64,000 bases of DNA from assembly GCA_009787625.1 (NCBI GenBank), contig WQSX01000010.1, positions 1-64,000 of the forward strand, written 5' to 3'. The notes beneath the pieces were generated by a model that was not told where the DNA came from, ran no database searches, and was given only the letters and a program-made list of their open reading frames with translations. Each line of letters starts with the position of its first letter. Positions within the stretch are counted from its first letter, which is position 1. This stretch comes from Oscillospiraceae bacterium. GTDB lineage: Bacteria > Bacillota > Clostridia > Oscillospirales > Oscillospiraceae. Below, in pieces: positions 38,357-46,975 of this stretch. The position numbers and the translations under genes are program-made.

Positions 38357-39442
38357 TTAGCCTCCCATCTCTTCATAGATTTTCTTCGCTCGCTGTGCGA
38401 TTTCAAGCGAAGTCGGAACCGTGCCGCCTGTGCGGTTGATGAGCTTAACAGGAAAGCGGTTTGCAACAGCAAGCTTTACATCTTGAATCATTTGGCCCAT
38501 TGAAAGCTCTGCGGATACTACGACTTTTGTTTTGTCAGAAATTTTATTAAACACATCATAGGGGAACGGCCACAGTGAAATCGGGCGAATAAGACCGACT
38601 TTAATGCCTTGCTCAGCAAGCATTGCGATTGCTTCTTTTGTGATTCGGGCGACTGTGCCAAAGGCGACGATGACCATGTCTGCATCTTCAATGTCAAACG
38701 TCTCTACACGGCATAAATCTTTTTCTGCTTGATCGTACTTTTCAAAGAGACCGTGTACATATTGCTCCAAAACTTCAGGAACAATACGCAGAGATGTGAC
38801 TGTGTTGCGTTTTGAGTCGTCATTACCATAACCTGTGAGCGCCCACGGTTTGCTGTTTCTGATTTCTCCGGATTTAGGTACGGGGACAAAATCAGGGAGT
38901 ACAACAGGCTCCATCATTTGACCTAGCAGACCATCGGTGAAGATAATTACAGGGTTTCTTAGCCTATCGGAGAGTTCCATAGCTTCAAACGTCATGTCAA
39001 CACCTTCTTGAACAGAAGATGGTGCAAAGACGGGAACCCTATAGTCGCCATTGCCGCCGCCGCGTGTGGATTGGAAGTAGTCGGCTTGTCCGGGCTGAAT
39101 TCCGCCGATTCCAGGGCCGCAACGTGAGACTGTCAAGATGACTGTTGGAACTTGCGCACTGCACAAGAGACTTATGCCCTCTTGGAACAGCGCAATACCG
39201 GGTGAAGATGAGCTTATGAACACTCTGCCGCCTGCGGCACCTGCGCCGTAAGCCATCATAATTGCGCCGATTTCGCTCTCTGCCTGGATGAAATGTCCGT
39301 CGTGCTTTGGAAGCTCGCGAGACATGTATTCGGGGATTTCGTTTTGCGGTGTTATCGGGTAACCGAAGTAGTAGCGGCAACCACCGCGTATAGCGGCTTC
39401 AGAAAATGCTTCGTTGCCTTTCATCAGAACTTTTCCACTCAT
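38357..39442 (-). CDS. vorB: 2-ketoisovalerate-type ferredoxin oxidoreductase alpha subunit
   Basis: KGNEAFSEAAIRGGCRYYFGYPITPQNEIPEYMS; SSSSPGIALFQEGISLL. Confidence 0.9.
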   Translation of the reverse strand: MSGKVLMKGNEAFSEAAIRGGCRYYFGYPITPQNEIPEYMSRELPKHDGHFIQAESEIGAIMMAYGAGAAGGRVFISSSSPGIALFQEGISLLCSAQVPTVILTVSRCGPGIGGIQPGQADYFQSTRGGGNGDYRVPVFAPSSVQEGVDMTFEAMELSDRLRNPVIIFTDGLLGQMMEPVVLPDFVPVPKSGEIRNSKPWALTGYGNDDSKRNTVTSLRIVPEVLEQYVHGLFEKYDQAEKDLCRVETFDIEDADMVIVAFGTVARITKEAIAMLAEQGIKVGLIRPISLWPFPYDVFNKISDKTKVVVSAELSMGQMIQDVKLAVANRFPVKLINRTGGTVPTSLEIAQRAKKIYEEMGG

Positions 39443-39663
39443 TTAGCAGTGTCCTCCTTGTAAATTGAAATAGCACCATCAGGACAGACCAACGCACATG
39501 CCTTACAGCCAATGCACTCATCTATTTTATCAATTTCTGCCGGACTATACCCTCTGCTATTGATGTGCGAGCTCATCGAAATGATTTTCTTTGGGCAAAA
39601 ACGTACACAAAGCTCGCAACCCTTGCACACATCGCCGTCGAAACGGACTTCAAATTTCGCCAT
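39439..39663 (-). CDS. 4Fe-4S ferredoxin subunit of 2-oxoacid oxidoreductase
   Basis: CKGCELCVRFCPKK ... CIGCKACALVCPDGA. Confidence 0.9.
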   Translation of the reverse strand: MAKFEVRFDGDVCKGCELCVRFCPKKIISMSSHINSRGYSPAEIDKIDECIGCKACALVCPDGAISIYKEDTAK

Positions 39664-39707
39664 GTTTGCTTCTCCTTTGTATGTTAAAGTATTGTGATTA
39701 TTGCGTC

Positions 39708-39865
39708 ATACTCGCAGTCATAAACATTTGCAGTTTCTTGCTTGTCTTTTTTCCACCCTGCTTCGCTTTTGTCCTTGCCTTGCGTCAGCAAGGCTGCGTC
39801 CTCCGCCTCACAGGGCGAAAAAAATCCTGCGCAATAATTCTGCAAATATTTATGACCGCGAGTAT
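39708..39865. repeat. Long imperfect hairpin element
   Basis: 26-nt arms ATACTCGCAGTCATAAACATTTGCAG (39708-39733) and CTGCAAATATTTATGACCGCGAGTAT (39840-39865), 24/26 complementary, with nested CCTTGC-GTCA-GCAAGG. Confidence 0.8.
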
Positions 39866-40599
39866 ATATCTAACCATGTAGGTCTTAAATAAAGTCCTAG
39901 TGGTAGTAGATTTTCGATTGACCCGCTCAGATTTGATGCGTCAATTATTCGGGATGGGTAACAGTTGTATAAAATAGGGATATTCAGCGTTTTGGACACT
40001 TCTTTGCAAAGATTGTTTCCTTTGATAATGTCACCGACTGTGGTCTCGTGGAGCATGTGAGTGTTATTTATTAGTTTTGAAACACTGAGACCTGTGATAG
40101 ATTGTATGGCGGAGATATGAGCGAGAATGTCTTTAACAGTAGCGGTTTCGGGGCGATTTGTGTTGATAACGGCGAACATTTCAGAGTCGTTATCGGTGAA
40201 ATATTTCTTGAATTGATTTATTATCATAGCTCCGATATCATTCCCGCCGAGGTCTATTATAACACGGCAATTTTTATCTTCAAGAGGCTTTCTCACAGTT
40301 GCCCCGAGAGCGGGAAGCTCAGCAGTGATTTCTGTATCAAACATACTGCCATACAGGGAGATTCCGGCATCTTCAAGCATTTCACGTTGCTCACGTGAAC
40401 GAAAATAGGGGTTTACGATGTCGAGGTCAACAAGGGCGAGACTGCTATATGGAGAGCCACCACTAATACCTTTTGAGCGGCTTAGCTTCTCAGCTAAAAG
40501 CATAGCGAGAGAAACAGAAAATTCCGTCTTGCCACTGCCGTAATGCCCCGTGACAATGGTTTTTCTGCCAAACTTCGGGGAAACAAGCTCGTCAATCAT
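39850..40599 (-). CDS. P-loop ATP-binding protein, unknown function
   Basis: GRKTIVTGHYGSGKTEFSVSLAMLLA; VDLDIVNPYFRSREQR. Confidence 0.8.
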   Translation of the reverse strand: MIDELVSPKFGRKTIVTGHYGSGKTEFSVSLAMLLAEKLSRSKGISGGSPYSSLALVDLDIVNPYFRSREQREMLEDAGISLYGSMFDTEITAELPALGATVRKPLEDKNCRVIIDLGGNDIGAMIINQFKKYFTDNDSEMFAVINTNRPETATVKDILAHISAIQSITGLSVSKLINNTHMLHETTVGDIIKGNNLCKEVSKTLNIPILYNCYPSRIIDASNLSGSIENLLPLGLYLRPTWLDIYSRS

Positions 40600-40762
40600 C
40601 AAATTACCTCTTATCAACGTTTATCTCGCTTGCACAATTTTAACAAAAAAATCAATTATAGTCAAGTAGTTATTTGTGGAAATTGCGATAAATTTGCGAA
40701 ATAAAAAGCCACAAGGTTGTGCAAAATTGTATTGGAATTATCATAGAAGTGAAGAGACATGC

Positions 40763-40791
40763 TTGACACTATGCACGATTTCCTGCATTAT
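40763..40791 (+). promoter_or_regulatory. Promoter of sensor kinase gene
   Basis: TTGACA - 17 nt - CATTAT. Confidence 0.5.
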
Positions 40792-40830
40792 AAATGAATA
40801 AAGTAATTGACAGGAGGTCCGGTTGAAGTT

Positions 40831-42420
40831 ATGAAACTGAAAATAAAAACTCTCGTTATTTACATGTGCTGCGCTTTGCTCATTATAGCATCTGCTTCGT
40901 ATGCGTTTTATCTATATACTTCTCGCTTGTTTATCAATAACACTCATGCAGGGTTGATAAGTACGGCAAACAGAATAGCCCATCAAATAGATTATCAAAT
41001 AATCCATATGGATTTTGCATTGCGTTCTCTGATGTCTGATAGATTGTTTGTCCAAGCGGTTACGCGGATGGGATTGGGTTCCGGCTCAAGTTTGGATGCT
41101 CAAAATACAATTATAAACTCCATTTATAAAGAATCCTTCATCAGAACTTTTTACAGAGTCAATTACTTCAACAGAAATCACGATTTTTTCACTAGCCGCA
41201 TATATAACCGCGATACGGTTTCCCGAGGAAATGATGCGATTTTGGAGAGTATGTCATGGCTGCCGAATATAAATAATGAGCTGCCAAATCCATTAATTAC
41301 TCCGAGCCACAATGACCCGTGGCTTGTCGGGAGAGAAATTCCGGTGTTTAGTGTATTACGAGCTTTGAGAGGCTATGGTACCAGTATCGGTTATCTTGAA
41401 GTTCAAATGACGATTGAGCAACTGGAAGAAATACTGTTGATTGAAGATTCTGACAATATTTATCTGATTGTTACCACACGGCATAACGAAATAATATATC
41501 ATAATTTGTACGATGACACATATGCTCTGCATTATTTTCCTTTTTTCGAAGAAGCTTTAGGGGGCATACTCCTTGCGCAAAGCAGTGAGGCAGTCACGAA
41601 AATTATAACCACATACAGAGGGACATCTGGAGTAGGAGTTATGCTGATACAGGATCAGGATGCACTGCTGGCTCCATTTGCGAACTTGGGAAGATTGATA
41701 TTTATAGCAAGTATTATATTGCTTCTGGTGGCTTTTATTTACGGCTACCTCTATTCGAGTCGTTTAATCAGAGCAAAAAACCTCCAAATGCAAGCTAATT
41801 TCAATCTGCTGCAAACGCAAATTAATCCACATTTTATATATAATACACTAAATGTTATTTCCGGTCGCGGACTTTCTCTTGGTGATGAATCGATAGGAGA
41901 TATATGCGAAAACATTGCACATATGTTGCGATACTCAGTCTCAACAGAGGAGAAAACTGCATTAATGTCAGATGAAATTAACCATGTTAGCCAGTACTTG
42001 CATCTACAGAAAACAAGATATGAGCACCGCTTAACTTACTCAATTCAGGTGAGCGAAGATCTGTTAAACATGCAGGTTCCAAAAATTGTTCTTCAGCCTT
42101 TTGTGGAAAATTCCATTGCGCATGGGTACAAAAATGGTACGCAGAGCATGAACATATCAATAACAGGTCAGAAGGATAATGACCACTGGTGCATAACAAT
42201 AAGTGATGATGGCGGAGGTTTTACAGGTGATTCTTTCAAAAAACTCAATGAGTCAATCTCCGAGGTGGTAAATAGCAAAAAGCCACTGGAATTATCTCTC
42301 GGGAAAATGGGGATTGTAAACACCTTTGTCCGTCTGCGGCTTTTTTATAAGGATTTTCGGTTGACTTTTGGAAACAATCCCACAGGCGGTGCATTCGTAG
42401 AGCTACACGGAAGGAGTTAG
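40831..42420 (+). CDS. Sensor histidine kinase (YesM/LytS-like, HisKA_7TM-free two-TM type)
   Basis: LLQTQINPHFIYNTLNVISGRGL; VLQPFVENSIAHGYKN; HATPase motifs. Confidence 0.88.
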   Translation: MKLKIKTLVIYMCCALLIIASASYAFYLYTSRLFINNTHAGLISTANRIAHQIDYQIIHMDFALRSLMSDRLFVQAVTRMGLGSGSSLDAQNTIINSIYKESFIRTFYRVNYFNRNHDFFTSRIYNRDTVSRGNDAILESMSWLPNINNELPNPLITPSHNDPWLVGREIPVFSVLRALRGYGTSIGYLEVQMTIEQLEEILLIEDSDNIYLIVTTRHNEIIYHNLYDDTYALHYFPFFEEALGGILLAQSSEAVTKIITTYRGTSGVGVMLIQDQDALLAPFANLGRLIFIASIILLLVAFIYGYLYSSRLIRAKNLQMQANFNLLQTQINPHFIYNTLNVISGRGLSLGDESIGDICENIAHMLRYSVSTEEKTALMSDEINHVSQYLHLQKTRYEHRLTYSIQVSEDLLNMQVPKIVLQPFVENSIAHGYKNGTQSMNISITGQKDNDHWCITISDDGGGFTGDSFKKLNESISEVVNSKKPLELSLGKMGIVNTFVRLRLFYKDFRLTFGNNPTGGAFVELHGRS

Positions 42421-42552
42421 TTTGAAAGATTTCAAACTAACGGGGGAATGTGCGATTTGCTCCCCCTACGGGGAACCGCAAATGATGCACAAAATGACAA
42501 TTCCTTTCATTAGTCGTTTTGTGCCTGAGAATTTTCGAAAGGAATGGTCATT
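42416..42552 (+). promoter_or_regulatory. Intercistronic leader with several dyads, including an SD-sequestering hairpin
   Basis: Alternative stems 42487-42498/42513-42524 and 42493-42508/42537-42552. Confidence 0.65.
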
Positions 42553-42555
42553 ATA

Positions 42556-43647
42556 ATGATGTTTAAAGTATTTATAGCTGAAGATGAACCTGCGTCTATG
42601 GAATACATTAAGAATATTATTCAGTTTAAATGCCCGGAGTTTTACGTTGCAGGTCAGGCTCATGATGGGGCAGAAGCATTAGAAAAACTTTTGGAAAACC
42701 CTGTAGATGTTCTGATTTCTGATGTTGAAATGGATGATGTAAATGGCATAGAGTTAATCACACAACTGGGTGAAATATACCCACAAACTCACTCAATTAT
42801 AGTTTCAGGGTATTCAGATTTCACCTATATGCAAGGAGCGCTTAGAGCAAGAGCAGTAGACTATATTTTAAAGCCAATTAATGTTCAACAAATGGTGGAT
42901 TTACTGAACAAAATAGCTGAAAAACTGCGAAAAACTCACATAGAAGAGCAATCACGCATATGGAGTGATTACATAGGCAAGCAACAGCCTGCGCAGGCTG
43001 TTGATGTGCACGCAAAGACATTGGATTTGGGAGAGTTTCCCCGTGTGGCTGACAATTATCTGCAAAGCGGAAACATTGCAGGCTTCAAAGATGAACTTGC
43101 CAGAAGTTTCAATATCTGGGAAAAGGAGTCGTATAATGCATTGCAAATAGTCAGGGCGCTGGAATTACTTTTTGTAAGAATTTCAAAGTTTAAGTCTCCT
43201 GATAGCTATTACGACTATCAAGAACCCTTGGCAACTGCTCTATATACTGCAAGTTCTATGCAAGAACTCATGTCTATGGTCTGGGATATTATTGCTAAAT
43301 TACTCGAATTAAATTCATCAATATATCAAAGCACAGGTGATTTGTTCGAACTTATAGGTGACTATATATCACGTCATTATATGGAACCGCTGTCATTAGA
43401 TGGGATATGCAGACGCTTCAACATTTCACAAACATATCTAAGCCGCCTATTTAGAAAACACAAAGAGATGACATTTAACGATTATCTGACAGTACTGCGT
43501 GTAGAGCGGGCAAAAGAAATTATCGCAAAAAATAGAGATATTAAGCTAAAAGATGTTGCTCAAATGGTAGGTTATCCTGATTCATCTTATTTCAGTAAAG
43601 TTTTTAGGCAGCACGTTGGATGTTCACCTTCACAGTATTCTCCTTAA
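42556..43647 (+). CDS. YesN-type response regulator with AraC-family DNA-binding domain
   Basis: MMFKVFIAEDEPASMEYIKN; VLISDVEMDDVNGIEL; C-terminal AraC HTH SQTYLSRLFRKHKEMTFNDYL. Confidence 0.92.
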   Translation: MMFKVFIAEDEPASMEYIKNIIQFKCPEFYVAGQAHDGAEALEKLLENPVDVLISDVEMDDVNGIELITQLGEIYPQTHSIIVSGYSDFTYMQGALRARAVDYILKPINVQQMVDLLNKIAEKLRKTHIEEQSRIWSDYIGKQQPAQAVDVHAKTLDLGEFPRVADNYLQSGNIAGFKDELARSFNIWEKESYNALQIVRALELLFVRISKFKSPDSYYDYQEPLATALYTASSMQELMSMVWDIIAKLLELNSSIYQSTGDLFELIGDYISRHYMEPLSLDGICRRFNISQTYLSRLFRKHKEMTFNDYLTVLRVERAKEIIAKNRDIKLKDVAQMVGYPDSSYFSKVFRQHVGCSPSQYSP

Positions 43648-43800
43648 ATGCGTCAAATACTTAGATCTATTGCCTAATGCATGTATTAAAAATTGCTTGT
43701 GTTGGATTTTACCATTTTTTGTGCTGATATATCCATAGACTTTGTGTTTTTTTTACAGTACACTCCATAGTATCACAAAAATAATTTGGAGGAAAATAGT

Positions 43801-45123
43801 ATGTTGAAAAAAATATCTTGTATGTTGCTGATAGCTATTCTGGCGATCGCCATCGTTGCATGTGACGATGCAGGGACACCGGAAGGTCAAATCCAAAACG
43901 GAGATAGCCCACAAAGCGATGTTGTGTTGTCGTACATCATCGACCGTGACACAGACCTAACCGGTTTGGTAGCGGTAATGGAAGCGTTTACCGCAGAGAC
44001 AGGTATTCGATTTGAACAAGAACTCAGACCGGGCGGAGCTGAAGGAGAAACGTTCCTGCAAGTTCGTTTTGCAACCGGCGAAGCCTCTGACTTCATTTGG
44101 TTTAACTCCGGCTCTATGGTACAGCTTTTAGACCCCACAAACAATCTTGCAGATTTAACAGGTCAACCGTTTTTAGACAGATTGCAATCTTCATTTTTGG
44201 AAACTGTCACCTTTGATGGTAGGGTAGTAGGTATTCCCGGAAGAACCTCAATGGGCGGCGGCTGGCTGTACAACATTGCTGTATATGAAGAGCTTGGGCT
44301 GGAAATACCGACAACATGGGATGAATTAGTTGCAAATAATGAAATAATTTTGGCATCAGGAAGAACTCCGGTTATAGCGTCGTATAGAGATAGTTGGACA
44401 GCACAACTCCTTCTTCTTGCAGATTTCCACAATTTACAAATTCAAGTGCCTAATTTTGCAGAGCAGTACAGTATAAACCAAGCACATTTTGCAACAACAC
44501 CTGCGGCGTTACGAGGATTTGAAAGGCTTGCCGATATTTTTGAAAGAGGGTTTATCAACGCTGACCACATGGCAGTTACTCACGATATGGCTCTTGAAAT
44601 GCTGGTTAGCGGTGAAGGTGTTCACTATCCTATGTTGACGTTTGCTTTGGATAGTATTTATGCAACGTTTGGTGAAGAGGCGGCAAATAATATAGGGATA
44701 TTTGCACAGCCCGCCGATAGCGCAGAACATACCGGACTCACAGTTTGGATGCCTGATGGTTGGTTTGCAAATCAAAATTCACCGAATCTTGAGTATGTCA
44801 TGCAGTTTTTCGACTTTTTCCTATCAGAGCAAGGTCAAGCTGTACTGATTTCTGTAGCTCGCGGTGTAGGACCCAGTGTGGTTATCGGAGCGCCCGCCGC
44901 CGATAATGCTTTTACAGCCGTAAGGCAAATGCAGGAAAGATATTTTGATACAGGAAGAAATGCGCCTGCGCTTGAATTCATTACTCCGGTTACCGGACCT
45001 AATCTTCCACAAATCTGTGTCGCAGTCGGTACGGGTACAATGACTCCGCTGGAAGGAGCACAAGAGTACGACAACGATGTCCGCAACCAAGCCCTTCAAT
45101 TGGAACTACCGGGCTGGGATTAA
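43801..45123 (+). CDS. Sugar ABC transporter substrate-binding lipoprotein
   Basis: Lipobox AIVACDD; solute-binding family 1 type sequence; followed by two MalF/MalG-like permeases. Confidence 0.88.
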   Translation: MLKKISCMLLIAILAIAIVACDDAGTPEGQIQNGDSPQSDVVLSYIIDRDTDLTGLVAVMEAFTAETGIRFEQELRPGGAEGETFLQVRFATGEASDFIWFNSGSMVQLLDPTNNLADLTGQPFLDRLQSSFLETVTFDGRVVGIPGRTSMGGGWLYNIAVYEELGLEIPTTWDELVANNEIILASGRTPVIASYRDSWTAQLLLLADFHNLQIQVPNFAEQYSINQAHFATTPAALRGFERLADIFERGFINADHMAVTHDMALEMLVSGEGVHYPMLTFALDSIYATFGEEAANNIGIFAQPADSAEHTGLTVWMPDGWFANQNSPNLEYVMQFFDFFLSEQGQAVLISVARGVGPSVVIGAPAADNAFTAVRQMQERYFDTGRNAPALEFITPVTGPNLPQICVAVGTGTMTPLEGAQEYDNDVRNQALQLELPGWD

Positions 45124-45143
45124 TAAGTAAATGTTTTAATATG

Positions 45144-45172
45144 CTTGGGGGCTTCACCGCCCCCAAGATTTT
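45144..45172 (+). terminator. Hairpin after substrate-binding protein gene
   Basis: CTTGGGGGC-TTCACC-GCCCCCAAG-ATTTT. Confidence 0.65.
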
Positions 45173-45247
45173 ACAAATTATAAACAATAGAAAAACAGTT
45201 CGAGATATCTTTTCTGTGTTCAAATTACGAGGTAGGAGGCAAAAGGT

Positions 45248-46102
45248 GTGACAAAAAAAGTATATCCATATTGGTTTTTGCTCCCAATCGGGATTTTATT
45301 TATTGTAATATTCGTAGTACCAACGTTGATGTCTTTCTTTTTTAGCTTCACTTGGTGGAATCTCACAGAGTGGAGATTCATTGGTTTTGACAATTTTATT
45401 CGTTTCTTTACGGAAAGAAGGCTGAGTGTAGGTATAACAAACACCATGATATATGCTGTATTTACCAGTGGTTTTAAAGTAGTGCTTGGACTTTTATTGG
45501 GTGCGTTTTTATGCACAAAACTAAAAACAGTGAGCTTCCTACGTTCAATGCTGTTTTTTCCGACACTGCTTTCAACAATGGCTGTTGGTATTAGTTTTTT
45601 TAGTATTATGCACCCGACTCGAGGTATAATAAATGAGACTTTGGCAATGATTGGAATTTCCGGTCCGGACTGGTTGGGAAATGCCGATTGGGCACTTTGG
45701 TCTGTAATTTTTGTCGACGTGTGGCGAGGAGTTGGTCTTGCGACAATCATATATATTGCAGGAATTATGTCCATTGATGAGCAATGCTATGAAGCATTGC
45801 TGGTTGATGGCGGCAATTGGTGGCACAAGTTTTGGTATATAACAGTACCACTCAGCCGCCCTGCCAGAAACTCTGTTATAATATTATCATTCATTGGTGG
45901 ATTACGTACTTTCGACTTAGTGTGGGTAATGACGGGAGGAGGCCCCGGATTTGCCTCAGAGTTATTGACATCAATCGTTTTCCGAAACTTTGCCAGTGGT
46001 TTTCATGGTTTAGCGACAGCAGGAAATGTGATTTTGTTTGTTCTGGTTTCAATATTGGTGTTCCCTCTGTTCTGGTGGATAAATAGGAAGGAGAATACGT
46101 GA
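45248..46102 (+). CDS. Sugar ABC transporter permease (MalF-type)
   Basis: YEALLVDGGNWWHKFWYITVPLSRPA EAA loop. Confidence 0.92.
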   Translation: MTKKVYPYWFLLPIGILFIVIFVVPTLMSFFFSFTWWNLTEWRFIGFDNFIRFFTERRLSVGITNTMIYAVFTSGFKVVLGLLLGAFLCTKLKTVSFLRSMLFFPTLLSTMAVGISFFSIMHPTRGIINETLAMIGISGPDWLGNADWALWSVIFVDVWRGVGLATIIYIAGIMSIDEQCYEALLVDGGNWWHKFWYITVPLSRPARNSVIILSFIGGLRTFDLVWVMTGGGPGFASELLTSIVFRNFASGFHGLATAGNVILFVLVSILVFPLFWWINRKENT

Positions 46103-46103
46103 T

Positions 46104-46946
46104 ATGAGCACAAAAAAGAAAGTAAGCGTGCGTAAAGTCATCATTGAAACATTCGCGGTTCTATTTGTGTTGGTGATATATGGTATACCGTTCTCTTTCG
46201 TAATATTAAATTCAGCTAAACCAAGGGCTGAAGCATTACAATTCAGGCTGAGTTTTCCACAGCAATTTGCTGCAATAGAAAACTTCACAGAGGTGTTACA
46301 GACCCAAAACTTTATGATAATACGAGCCTTTTTTAACAGTTTGATTATTACGGTTGCATCTGTGGCAATACTGGTTGTTTTCTGTGCATTGGCAGGGTTT
46401 GTCATGCAACGCCGTAAGGGTAAAATTTCGACAATAGCCAGCTACTTATCGCTAACCGGATTAATGGTACCACCTGCAATTGTTCCTACGATATGGGTGC
46501 TTCAATTTCTTGGAGTATTTGGGGAGTTGTCCAGTATGGTTATGGTGCAGGTTGTACTGCAAGCACCTTTTGCAATCATGCTTTACCGCAGTTTCTCGGC
46601 ATCAATACCGCGGGAAATTGATGAGGCCGCTTTTGTAGATGGATGCACTTCTCTCAGATATTTCTTTAATATAATGTTCCCACTCCTAAAGCCAATTACA
46701 GCAACAGTTGTGGTACTCTCAGCTATACATATCTATAACGACTTCGCAAATCCACTGTACTTTCTGCCCGGAGCAAGAAATGTCACAGTACAGCTCACAA
46801 TGTTTAATTTCTTCGGACAGTTTGGAAGTGCGTGGAATTTACTATTTGCAAATGTTGTACTAATTTCAATTCCACCGCTAATAGTATTTATATTCTTCAG
46901 TAAGCGCATAGTGTCAGGCATGGTAGCAGGTGCCGTTAAAGGGTAA
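46104..46946 (+). CDS. Sugar ABC transporter permease (MalG-type)
   Basis: IDEAAFVDGCTSLRYFFNIMFPLLKPI EAA loop. Confidence 0.92.
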   Translation: MSTKKKVSVRKVIIETFAVLFVLVIYGIPFSFVILNSAKPRAEALQFRLSFPQQFAAIENFTEVLQTQNFMIIRAFFNSLIITVASVAILVVFCALAGFVMQRRKGKISTIASYLSLTGLMVPPAIVPTIWVLQFLGVFGELSSMVMVQVVLQAPFAIMLYRSFSASIPREIDEAAFVDGCTSLRYFFNIMFPLLKPITATVVVLSAIHIYNDFANPLYFLPGARNVTVQLTMFNFFGQFGSAWNLLFANVVLISIPPLIVFIFFSKRIVSGMVAGAVKG

Positions 46947-46975
46947 AGTTAAAATGTAAAGGAATGGTAATTATT

